From Fibrobacter sp. UWH4 (lineage in GTDB: Bacteria; Fibrobacterota; Fibrobacteria; Fibrobacterales; Fibrobacteraceae): a DNA stretch of 64,000 bases. Below the pieces are notes generated by a model. The model saw only the letters and a program-made list of their open reading frames with translations. It made no database searches and was not told where the DNA came from. This document shows positions 27,873 through 35,256 of the stretch, in pieces. A program made the position numbers and the translations under genes. The DNA lies in NCBI RefSeq assembly GCF_900142475.1, contig NZ_FRAY01000001.1, positions 496,001 to 560,000 on the forward strand, in the 5' to 3' direction. Positions within the stretch are counted from its first letter, which is position 1, and the number at the start of each line of letters is the position of its first letter.

Positions 27873-29599
27873 TGAAGAAATTTGTACAGATTCCTTTTTT
27901 TGCATTGACTGTTTTGTTTGGAATGGCCGTTGCTCCGTTTGCCCAGATCCCCGCAGAAATGGAAGGAATGGAATACGAGACTCGTGCCGATGGAACGTTC
28001 TTGATTGGTGGCCCGACTTATGCGTTTGATCGGATTCTTGGTGCCGGGGGAGTCCATTCCGAAAGTGAACTTTGGACTCCCGCCAAGTTGCGTGACCGTC
28101 TGCTTTTTAACCGTTGGTCGGGTACGCCTTCGTGGACTCCGTTCGAACCTTCGGTCTGGATGAAGACCGGAAATGAACTCGGCGACTTGATTTATCAAGA
28201 TTTTGTGACCGAAAAGGACAGGCCTGCCAACAGGACTCCGATTTTGGAAGGCGGTTTCCGTACCCCCGATTACAAGGGGCTTTGGGCGACTGCCCGCTTG
28301 TTCCAGGACGATCATTTTTGCAGCGGCGCTTATGGCTACCGCTATAAGGCCGTCGATGGAGATTATTCGCATTTTGGTGCCAACTGGCCGTTCTTCAGTT
28401 CGGCTTACGCTGGAATCGGTTACACGAATTCGCTCGTGAATGCCTCTGTGCTGGCGGGCGAGGAATATCTGTGGTTCTATACGGCGACTTCGCTTTGGAT
28501 CCCGGTACATTACAAGCCGCGTGTCGAGGGGCGTGTCGATGTGAAAGATTTGTCCTTGACTGTAGCCTACGAAGACGGTGAATACCAGAATATGTACAAG
28601 AAGGAAACGGGAACGCGCAAGGAGGTAAACGGTTCCGTTTACTACAAGTGCGGTAAGGCTTGTCAAAAGGGTATTTTGCAGGTCTCGGCGGGCCTCGCTT
28701 TCCGTGCGGTCGATGATTCGGGCAGTGTGTATACGGAACTTGAAGAAGACCGTGTCGCTTGGCCGTTTATGGAACTGCGTGTACAGCCGATTCAATGGAT
28801 GAGTGCCGACGTGACGTTTGGTATAAATGAACGTGACTGGTTGGTGCAAGACAGCTTGCAGTTCATGCCGATAACTCCCGATGATTTGGGCGTGACGATC
28901 GGTGTCAAGAATATTTCGGGTACGCGAATGAATCCGTTGGCGGACACGAAGGAATTTTACGGAGATCGAGTGGTCGACTTGACTGCGGATGGCCAGATGA
29001 ACATGATTCAGGGATACCTTACCTTTGTCGATACGATGGGTTATGTCGCTATGGGTGGCCGCGGCTCTTATTGGGCCGAATATGGCGCCGAGACATTCGA
29101 GGTTGAGGAATACCTTTCGGAAAAGGGCGACGAGAAGATTCACGCCAGTATCCAGACTCGCTATGGAAACGTCGGACGAATTCATGATTGGATCAAGGGC
29201 GTGACGGGTGAATTCTGGCTGAATGCCTGGTATCGCGATATGTTCAAGTTTACGGCGATGGCGGGCTTCGAACACATCGATGGCCCTGTCGAAAATGTGG
29301 AAGTGACTCCTGCGGAATTCTACACGGGCTTTACGGGAGACTGGCTCCTGAATGGAACCTTCAAGATTTCGCATTCGTTGCGTTACCGGAGCGACGCCCA
29401 GTGGAATTTGCGCTCGAGTGATCCGATGGTGGTCAAGGGCGACTGGACCTGGGATGCTTCATTCTCGCAGATGTTCCCGAAGTATGGCTTGACCTTGACG
29501 GGAACGCTGTTGCATGTGCTGGCCGACAAAGTGATGGAAACGGTGAATGGCGGCTATGACCGCATCCGCTTTATCTGCACGGCGAAAAAGACCTTCTAG
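27872..29599 (+). CDS. Predicted outer-membrane protein of unknown function
   Basis: The 575-residue protein has a signal peptide (MKKFVQIPFFALTVLFGMAVAPFA) and a long alternating-strand region rich in Tyr, Trp and Phe, ending in F (CTAKKTF), which suggests a porin-like barrel. ATG 27872 overlaps the stop of the preceding barrel gene by one base. Together the two may form an outer-membrane pair. No catalytic motif or named family was seen. It is followed by a repeat and the convergent mutY gene. Confidence 0.6.
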   Translation: MKKFVQIPFFALTVLFGMAVAPFAQIPAEMEGMEYETRADGTFLIGGPTYAFDRILGAGGVHSESELWTPAKLRDRLLFNRWSGTPSWTPFEPSVWMKTGNELGDLIYQDFVTEKDRPANRTPILEGGFRTPDYKGLWATARLFQDDHFCSGAYGYRYKAVDGDYSHFGANWPFFSSAYAGIGYTNSLVNASVLAGEEYLWFYTATSLWIPVHYKPRVEGRVDVKDLSLTVAYEDGEYQNMYKKETGTRKEVNGSVYYKCGKACQKGILQVSAGLAFRAVDDSGSVYTELEEDRVAWPFMELRVQPIQWMSADVTFGINERDWLVQDSLQFMPITPDDLGVTIGVKNISGTRMNPLADTKEFYGDRVVDLTADGQMNMIQGYLTFVDTMGYVAMGGRGSYWAEYGAETFEVEEYLSEKGDEKIHASIQTRYGNVGRIHDWIKGVTGEFWLNAWYRDMFKFTAMAGFEHIDGPVENVEVTPAEFYTGFTGDWLLNGTFKISHSLRYRSDAQWNLRSSDPMVVKGDWTWDASFSQMFPKYGLTLTGTLLHVLADKVMETVNGGYDRIRFICTAKKTF

Positions 29600-29635
29600 T
29601 AAACGTATTTGCTCCTTGTGAATTCTTCTCCGCGA

Positions 29636-29677
29636 TGTCATTGCGAGCCTCCTGCAAGGAGGCGTGGCAATCTCGTG
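29636..29677. repeat. Copy of the GTCATTGCGAG dispersed repeat
   Basis: TGTCATTGCGAG followed by CCTCCTGCAAGGAGG (itself a hairpin) and GTGGCAATCTCG. It sits between the convergent ends of the outer-membrane gene and mutY, where it could form a terminator-like stem. Confidence 0.6.
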
Positions 29678-30736
29678 TTAAAGTAGCGCTAGAGCCTTTA
29701 GGCAGAAGCTGTTCGCAAAAAATTCTTGGGCTTCTTCTCGCTTGACCCACTGAATTTCATGCGCCGTTTTTGCAGAATTATTGCGAACGGGAGCCTTGCT
29801 TCTGAGCTGGATATGCAAAACGTCGCATTCCATTTTATGCACCGTGATGTTGTGCTTGAAGTTCCCGATGCATTGAACGCTTGTCACTAGGTCTGCGTTA
29901 AAGTAGGTTTCTGCCTGGGCGGGAATACCTGCGGTTGCGTTTCGCGGCGATTCAAAATGCGGCAGCGTGAACTGGTTCTTGAAGAATTTTTGTCCACCGT
30001 GGATTGCCAGAATCTTGTGGTCGCTGCTTTCGATGACGAGGACGGTTCCGTGCCAGTCCTTTTGAATGTGCTTTTTGCTGGGCGGAAATTCGGCGGTGCG
30101 ATTTTCAAGAGCCGCTCGGCAGACCTTTTGAAATGGGCAGCTTGCGCAATCGGGATTCTTGATTTTGCAGACTGTGCGGCCGAGTTCCATCAAAGCTTCG
30201 TTGTGCATGTAAGCCTTGGGCGAGTCGGCGATTTCGCGTGCGTAATCCCAGTAGGTTTTTAGGGCGTCCTTGGATTCCGTCGGCAAAAAAGCGAGCGCGT
30301 AAAGCCGCGAAAAAATGCGTACCAAGTTTCCGTCGAGAATCGCTTCTTGCTGGTGGTAGGCGAGGCTTAAAATCGCCCCTGCCGTGTATGCCCCGATACC
30401 GGGCAACGCTTCCAGTTCCTTGCGGGTCGTAGGCATGGTCGCCTTATTGTCATCCTGGAGCCGTAGGCGACGGGATCCATCCATTTTTTGCTGATTGATT
30501 ATCTTGGCCGTTTTCAGTATATTCCTTGCGCGGCTATAGTAGCCTAGCCCTTGCCAGTAGCGGAATACTTCACTTTCTTCGGCGGCGGCAAGCGTTTCTA
30601 TGTCGGGAAACCGCTCCATCCATCTTACGAAATAGTCGCGGACGGTAGAAACCTGCGTCTGCTGCAGCATAGTCTCGCTAATCCATACCGCATACGGATC
30701 GCGCGGCGCATCCAAATCGCTCAAGCGCCACGGCAA
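29678..30736 (-). CDS. mutY: A/G-specific adenine glycosylase MutY with repeat insertion and unusual start
   Basis: HhH-GPD glycosylase: VWISETMLQQTQVSTV with the catalytic Glu, EALPGIGAYTAGAILSLAY (helix-hairpin-helix), ILDGNLVRIFSRLY with the catalytic Asp, and a 4Fe-4S loop C-x6-C-x2-C-x5-C (CKIKNPDCASCPFQKVC). A C-terminal NUDIX-like domain follows. It removes A opposite 8-oxoG. The coordinates use TTG 30736, but conserved family sequence continues upstream in frame (LRNWFRKNAAD) with no ATG, GTG or TTG; the best start is ACG 30793, five bases from GAGGAG, inside a CATTGCGAG repeat. Residues 85-96 (MDGSRRLRLQDD) come from a GTCATCCTGGAG repeat and lengthen the loop by about 13 residues compared with E. 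coli MutY. Confidence 0.9.
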   Translation of the reverse strand: MPWRLSDLDAPRDPYAVWISETMLQQTQVSTVRDYFVRWMERFPDIETLAAAEESEVFRYWQGLGYYSRARNILKTAKIINQQKMDGSRRLRLQDDNKATMPTTRKELEALPGIGAYTAGAILSLAYHQQEAILDGNLVRIFSRLYALAFLPTESKDALKTYWDYAREIADSPKAYMHNEALMELGRTVCKIKNPDCASCPFQKVCRAALENRTAEFPPSKKHIQKDWHGTVLVIESSDHKILAIHGGQKFFKNQFTLPHFESPRNATAGIPAQAETYFNADLVTSVQCIGNFKHNITVHKMECDVLHIQLRSKAPVRNNSAKTAHEIQWVKREEAQEFFANSFCLKALALL

Positions 30737-30778
30737 ATCAGCGGCGTTCTTGCGGAACCAATTGCGGAGTTCTTTTAA

Positions 30779-30812
30779 GGATTGCTTCGTCGTGATACTC
30801 CTCGCAATGACG
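30779..30812 (-). repeat. CATTGCGAG repeat at the mutY start
   Basis: On the minus strand the copy reads GTCATTGCGAGGAGTATC then ACGACGAAGCAATCC. It has the same order as the copy at 34096-34128, with ACG here where that copy has the ATG start codon. Confidence 0.7.
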
Positions 30813-30847
30813 TTCTGAATTCTGAAATCCGAATTCAGAATTCAGGA
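30813..30847. repeat. GAATTC-rich intergenic repeat
   Basis: TTCTGAATTCTGAAATCC, GAATTCAGAATTCAGG: overlapping short palindromes centred on GAATTC. Similar strings occur at 34139-34182, 35190-35256 and inside rsmB. Confidence 0.5.
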
Positions 30848-32275
30848 TTAAATCCCGTACGCTTCTTTTTTCAGTTTCCTAAAGTATTCGAACTGGGCCT
30901 TGGTGGAAGATTCCATAGTGTACTTGAGGCTGCGTTCGTGGGCTGTCTCGCGCATCTTGGCGTAGGTGTCGGGTTCTTCAAGGTACAGCTTGCGGCATTC
31001 TTCCAGGGCGTTCAGCCAGGCGTCTTCGTCAATCGGCAAGATTCGGCCGGCGGCTTCGTCCATCACGATGTCGTGCGGTCCGCCGTAATCGCTGACGATA
31101 GCGGGCGTGCCGGTGGACATGGCTTCTACGACCACGTTCCCGAAGGTATCCGTTGTGCTTGGGAACAGGAAAAAGTCGGAATCGGCGTAAAGGCCTGCGA
31201 GTGTTTCGCCGCCCTGTTCGCCTGCAAAATGCACGCTGCTGTCGCCTTCGAAAAATTTCTTGATTTCTTCGAGGTACCAGCCGTAACCCACATACATAAG
31301 TTCTACGTCATCGTGCTTGGCTGCAAACTTTTTCCAGACGCCGTTCAAGAATTCCAGGTTCTTTTCCTTGGAAATGCGCCCGATGAACGAAAAACGAACC
31401 TTGCGCGCGCTGCTATCGCTGTACTTTTCCCAGGTACCCTTGCCGCGTAGGTTCTGCGAGAATTTTTCGAGCGGGAGTCCGCGGGGCAAAATTTGCACCT
31501 GGTTTTCGGGCACTTTTAGCTGCGAAGTCAGAATGTTCGCATAGTCCTTGCAGGGGCTGACCACGGGGCGTGTCATGCGGTAGAAAATCTTCATGAGCCA
31601 AAGCACAAAGTGGAACATCCACTTGGCTTTCACGAGCGTCTTGGTGTAAGTCGGAACGTCGGTGCGGTAGTGGCTGAATACCTTGATGCCTGCGACTTTC
31701 GCGCAGAAGCAGACAAGCCATGCGCCAGGACTCGGCGTCTCGAATTCAATCAAGTCGACGGGATAGCGCTTGAGCAGGCGAAGCACCGGACCCACGCGGG
31801 GTATTGCCAATTCACTGTTGGCGTAACCCAGCTGTTCCATGCTGAACATACGCGGAAGCAAAAGGCAGTAGCCGTTTTCCACGACGCCGCAGGGGCGCGT
31901 GTTGAAGGCGTTTCCGGCGAGGAAAGCATTCATACCGTGAGCCCGCATGTAGGGAATCACGTTTCTTAAGTTGTTTGCAATTCCGTTGGTTTCGTCCAGG
32001 TTGTCGGAATAAAAAAGAATGCGCACATCATCGGCAGGGTGTTGCTTGCGTTCTTTTTTCAAATAGAATCGCAACTTCAAGAGTTTCGGTAAATTAAGAA
32101 ACAGCGACCCGAATACGATCGGCGGAATCATGCCGGTGCGCAAATTTCCGGGGGGCTGGTGCTTGAAACCGAACATCTTTCGGAAGGTGCTCGTGACGGT
32201 GCGTCCAAAGATAGCCGGACGCGTATCTAAAACGTCGGTGGCTTTAAGCTTTGTTGAATTTGACGCAGTCGGCAT
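30848..32275 (-). CDS. Glycosyltransferase, GT4-like
   Basis: The 475-residue protein has a two-Rossmann GT-B layout. The N-terminal domain contains VRILFYSDNLDETNGIANNLRNVIPYMRAHG; the C-terminal domain contains VRFSFIGRISKEKNLEFL (donor-binding), DVELMYVGYGWYLEEIKKF, and FLFPSTTDTFGNVVVEAMSTGTPAI with the E-x7-E type motif. It probably builds a membrane glycolipid or surface polysaccharide (mannosyl- or glucosyl-transferase); the sugar is not predictable. ATG 32275 has AAAGGAG six bases upstream and lies inside the end of hisA (32-base overlap), so translation is probably coupled. Confidence 0.85.
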   Translation of the reverse strand: MPTASNSTKLKATDVLDTRPAIFGRTVTSTFRKMFGFKHQPPGNLRTGMIPPIVFGSLFLNLPKLLKLRFYLKKERKQHPADDVRILFYSDNLDETNGIANNLRNVIPYMRAHGMNAFLAGNAFNTRPCGVVENGYCLLLPRMFSMEQLGYANSELAIPRVGPVLRLLKRYPVDLIEFETPSPGAWLVCFCAKVAGIKVFSHYRTDVPTYTKTLVKAKWMFHFVLWLMKIFYRMTRPVVSPCKDYANILTSQLKVPENQVQILPRGLPLEKFSQNLRGKGTWEKYSDSSARKVRFSFIGRISKEKNLEFLNGVWKKFAAKHDDVELMYVGYGWYLEEIKKFFEGDSSVHFAGEQGGETLAGLYADSDFFLFPSTTDTFGNVVVEAMSTGTPAIVSDYGGPHDIVMDEAAGRILPIDEDAWLNALEECRKLYLEEPDTYAKMRETAHERSLKYTMESSTKAQFEYFRKLKKEAYGI

Positions 32276-33065
32276 ACTTCACTCCTTTGCCACCGAACAG
32301 GTCCAAGGCCGATCCGATGGTGAGATCAATCGTTCCGTTAGAAATTTGTTTGCAATGCTTGAGGTCTTCAAGCGACTTGGCGCCTCCCGCATACGTGCAA
32401 GGAATCGGGCTGTGCTCGGCGAGGAACATAATCAGTTCATCGTCCATGCCCTGCTGCTTTCCTTCGACATCGGCAGCGTGAATCAGGAATTCGTCGCAGT
32501 AACGCGAAAGGTCTTCGAGCGTTTCCTTGTTGATTTCGATGTCTATCAAAGTCTGCCAGCGGTTCGTGGCGATTTTCCAGCGGGGGCGTGCTTCGTCCGG
32601 ATCGTCGATTTCGTCGTCGGGGACAAATTGCTTTTTCTTCGCGGAACTCACGCGCTTGCAGCTCAAGTCAAGCACCAGGTGCTCCTTGCCGACCGTCTTG
32701 GAAAGCAATTCCAGTCGCTCACGGTCGAGCTTGCCTTCAGGGAAAATCCAGCTTGTCACGATTACATGAGATGCGCCTGCATCCAGATATTCTTTCGCGT
32801 TCTCGGCAGTGATGCCGCCGCCGACTTGCAGTCCGCCGGGATAGGCGGCGAGCGCTTTTTTCGCGGCTTCGGTGTTGCCCTTGCCGAGCATAATCACGTG
32901 GCCGCCCCTGATTCCGTCTTTCTTGTAGAGCTCCGCAAACCAAGCGGGGGAACGGTCCGTTTCGAAATTCGTCTTGAGGCCAGCTCCGCTGTCATTCAGC
33001 GAACTGCCTACAATCTGCTTTACACGTCCGTCGTGCAGGTCGATGCAGGGGCGAAACTTTGTCAT
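32244..33065 (-). CDS. hisA: Eukaryotic-type HisA (ProFAR isomerase, HIS6-like)
   Basis: The 273-residue TIM-barrel protein resembles yeast His6 rather than ordinary bacterial HisA: MTKFRPCIDLHDGRVKQIVG, GHVIMLGKGN, LQVGGGITAENAKEYLDAGASHVIVTSW, LVLDLSCK, NRWQTLIDIEINKETLEDL, EFLIHAADVEGKQQGMD, TYAGGAKSLEDL and DLTIGSALDLFGG. It isomerises ProFAR in histidine synthesis. An acidic insertion (FVPDDEIDDPDEARPRW) lies near residue 150. ATG 33065 overlaps the stop of the upstream gene by one base and the glycosyltransferase starts inside its end. Eukaryote-type hisA genes are known in some bacteria, so this is not proof of recent transfer. Confidence 0.9.
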   Translation of the reverse strand: MTKFRPCIDLHDGRVKQIVGSSLNDSGAGLKTNFETDRSPAWFAELYKKDGIRGGHVIMLGKGNTEAAKKALAAYPGGLQVGGGITAENAKEYLDAGASHVIVTSWIFPEGKLDRERLELLSKTVGKEHLVLDLSCKRVSSAKKKQFVPDDEIDDPDEARPRWKIATNRWQTLIDIEINKETLEDLSRYCDEFLIHAADVEGKQQGMDDELIMFLAEHSPIPCTYAGGAKSLEDLKHCKQISNGTIDLTIGSALDLFGGKGVKYADCVKFNKA

Positions 33066-34108
33066 TAGTCTTTAACTCCGGTAATGCACCAGTCCAGTTT
33101 TTTTCCGTGGCTTGCGTCGCTACGACCCCTGTAAAAGAGGACTTCGCCGCCGGCTGCAATCTGGAAGGCCTTCTTGGCGAACCAGCCGTCTACCTTGTCC
33201 AATAGGCTAGCTTTCTGGAGCGTCTTTGCCACGCTGAACTTGAGTGCAGGAATAGAGGCGTCTTGCCATTCGAAGGTCAAGTCGCCTTTTGCAAATTTCT
33301 TGCCGTTGTAGTTGTCGCTACCTTCCTTGATGGCCTTGGGGGTTGCGACTTTCATTCCGGATTCGTCCTTGTATAGCGCGTATCCGAACGGTTCGCCACT
33401 TTTGGAAATTGAGACTCGTCCTGCAAATAGCGGGCTGCGGGCGCTGGTGCTGAAGTTGACCGAACGTGCGGCCATATCGGTGGCCTGCTCGGTTTGCCAG
33501 GTCTGATCCATGTAGGCGTAGCCCTTTACGGCGATGGTGTCTTCGTTGTAGGCAATTTTGCCTTTTACGCGTCCGTAAGGAATGTGCACGTATTGTCCGA
33601 ATGTTTCCTTGCCGATTTTCCACACGCCGTTACCGGGAACTTTCCCGACTTCGGCAGATTCGAAAGTCACGTCGACCAGGAATTTGCCTCCCTTGTCGGC
33701 AGAAAAGAACACGCGGTGATCTTTGCCCGGCTTGTGCTCCATCGCATATTCGCCGTTGATGTCGATGCTTGCCGTGGCCTTGTTTGCCTTCAGGCGTTCC
33801 GGCGGATACTGGCGGCCAACCGTGTACGTTTTGCTCTTGAAGTTCCAAAAGCTCATGTCGCAGGTGACCTTTTTACCGGCGCCAGGAATATGGAGCGTAG
33901 AATAGTTGATAAAGGCGCGAGTGCCGTTGTCGAAAACGAACTGGTAACTCCAGGTCTCGTTGAATTCCTTGACGCTGCTCTGGTGCGGCATAAAGTCGTC
34001 GACAGAAACGTTACGCACGGAACCCTGCGGCGCCACCACATCGCCTGCAAAAGCAAACGATGTACAGAGTGTTGCCATAATCGCTATCAGTATAGATTGC
34101 TTTGTCAT
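33065..34108 (-). CDS. Secreted lipocalin-like (CrtC/Svf1-type) protein
   Basis: A signal peptide (MTKQSILIAIMATLCTSFAFA, cleavage near residue 21) is followed by a beta-rich protein with DMSFWNFKSKTYTVGRQYPPE, GRVKGKIAYNEDTIAVKGYAYMDQTWQTE and RSPLFAGRVSISKSGEPFGYALYKDESG. The order and the Y-x-D-Q-x-W-type motif recall the double lipocalin fold of hydroxyneurosporene synthase (CrtC) and yeast Svf1, but similarity is low and the ligand is unknown. ATG 34108 has GAGGAACGAAC upstream. Ribosome binding site, start codon and signal peptide all lie in a copy of the CATTGCGAG..AAGCAATC repeat (34096-34128), and the codons after it still match the repeat. It is co-transcribed with hisA (one-base overlap). 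Confidence 0.6.
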   Translation of the reverse strand: MTKQSILIAIMATLCTSFAFAGDVVAPQGSVRNVSVDDFMPHQSSVKEFNETWSYQFVFDNGTRAFINYSTLHIPGAGKKVTCDMSFWNFKSKTYTVGRQYPPERLKANKATASIDINGEYAMEHKPGKDHRVFFSADKGGKFLVDVTFESAEVGKVPGNGVWKIGKETFGQYVHIPYGRVKGKIAYNEDTIAVKGYAYMDQTWQTEQATDMAARSVNFSTSARSPLFAGRVSISKSGEPFGYALYKDESGMKVATPKAIKEGSDNYNGKKFAKGDLTFEWQDASIPALKFSVAKTLQKASLLDKVDGWFAKKAFQIAAGGEVLFYRGRSDASHGKKLDWCITGVKD

Positions 34109-34128
34109 GTTCGTTCCTCGCAATGACA
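34096..34128 (-). repeat. CATTGCGAG repeat supplying a translation start
   Basis: On the minus strand: GTCATTGCGAGGAACGAAC, then ATGACAAAGCAATCTATACT. The similarity to the copies at 47984 and 49690 continues downstream into the signal-peptide codons (ATACT..T.GC.AT). Confidence 0.65.
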
Positions 34129-34138
34129 ATTCATTTTT

Positions 34139-34182
34139 TCATATTCTATTCCGAACTCTGAATTCCGAAATCCGAATTAGAG
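34139..34182. repeat. GAATTC-rich intergenic repeat
   Basis: TATTCCGAACTCTGAATTCC then GAAATCCGAATTAGAG. It resembles the copies at 30813 and 35190 and touches the last codons of the Rmd-like gene. Confidence 0.5.
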
Positions 34183-35160
34183 TCTCAAATCCTGTCCCAT
34201 GCCGAGCTTGAGTTCTGTGCGGCGGCGTAATACCATTTCGTTGAACAAGTCGGTCAGGCTGTCTTCGATGCTGATCATCGGTTTCCACCCCATGCTCATG
34301 GCCTTTTCTGGGTTTCCGATCAGGAGCGGAATGTCGTTGCTGCGTTCGTAACCGGGGTCAAAACGAAAGTCGACGCTCACGCCGGCAATGTCGACGAGCA
34401 TTTCGGTAAGCTCGCGGAACGTGTAGGATTTTCCGCAGCAAAGGTTGTAGGCTTCACCCGGTTCGGACTGATTCAAAAGCTGGATCATGCCGCGTGCCAC
34501 ATCGCGCACGTCAATCACGTCGCGGCTAATGTCGAGACTGCCCGAATAGACTGTGGGTTCCGCACCGTAATACTTGATTTTGACAAGCTGGTAGGTGATG
34601 GAAGGAATTACGAAACGGCGGCTGTGGTGCGGACCCGTAAAGTGGAAGGGGCGCGCGAAAACCACGTGCAATCCGTAAGCGTTCTTGAACTGGTTGCCCA
34701 GAAGTTCCATGCAAGCTTTCGATGTTGCATAGGGCGTGAGCGGATTCGGGGCGTCCGTTTCTTTATGCAAATAGGTGAGCTGGTGGTCGGTGCGACCGTA
34801 AATTTCGCTAGAACTTAAAAGCATCACCTTTGCCTTGGGGCAATTCTGGCGCACGGCTTCGAGCAAGTTCTGTGTGCCGAGCAGGTTGATGTTCAGCGTT
34901 TCGTAAGGTTTCTTGTAGCTGAGTCCCACCGACGACTGGCTCGCCAGGTGGTAAATGTGCGTGGGCTGCACGAACTGAATCACGTCTTGCATGTGTTTGA
35001 AGTTCAGCAAGTCACCATTCAGGTATTCGACGCCTTCGACTTTCTGCCAGGGCTGCGGCTGTTCGTCGCTAAAGCTGTACAGATCGTGGGTGGTTCCCAC
35101 AAGGCTCGACAGAATGTGGTACCCGAGGGCACCCGTTCCTCCTGTTACAAGAATACTCAT
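34177..35160 (-). CDS. Extended SDR sugar-nucleotide reductase, Rmd-like
   Basis: The 327-residue protein has the NAD(P)-binding motif LVTGGTGALGYHIL, the HLASQSSV strand and the catalytic S-x-Y-x3-K set (LLSSSEIYG, PNPLTPYATSKACMELL). Substrate-side residues (ARPFHFTGPHH, ISRDVIDVRDVARGM, YNLCCGKSYTFRELTEML) fit GDP-4-keto-6-deoxymannose reductases (Rmd) and GDP-mannose 4,6-dehydratases. It most likely makes a deoxyhexose nucleotide for surface glycans, in line with the glycosyltransferase nearby. ATG 35160 precedes the Rossmann motif directly. Confidence 0.82.
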   Translation of the reverse strand: MSILVTGGTGALGYHILSSLVGTTHDLYSFSDEQPQPWQKVEGVEYLNGDLLNFKHMQDVIQFVQPTHIYHLASQSSVGLSYKKPYETLNINLLGTQNLLEAVRQNCPKAKVMLLSSSEIYGRTDHQLTYLHKETDAPNPLTPYATSKACMELLGNQFKNAYGLHVVFARPFHFTGPHHSRRFVIPSITYQLVKIKYYGAEPTVYSGSLDISRDVIDVRDVARGMIQLLNQSEPGEAYNLCCGKSYTFRELTEMLVDIAGVSVDFRFDPGYERSNDIPLLIGNPEKAMSMGWKPMISIEDSLTDLFNEMVLRRRTELKLGMGQDLRL

Positions 35161-35189
35161 ATATTCGTCCTTAGTCCATAGTTGTTGGC

Positions 35190-35256
35190 AATTAGAAATA
35201 AAGAATCAGAATTGCAAAATCATTCTGAAATCCGAATTCCTAATTCCGAATTCATT
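35190..35256. repeat. GAATTC-rich intergenic repeat
   Basis: AGAATCAGAATTGCAAAATC, then CATTCTGAAATCCGAATTCC and TAATTCCGAATTCATTT. It fills most of the 91-base gap between aroKB and the Rmd-like gene. Confidence 0.5.

Noticed and set aside
27848-29374. 508-codon minus-strand frame over the outer-membrane protein gene
   Set aside because: The plus strand has a signal peptide, overlapping start and barrel pattern; the antisense product has no features.
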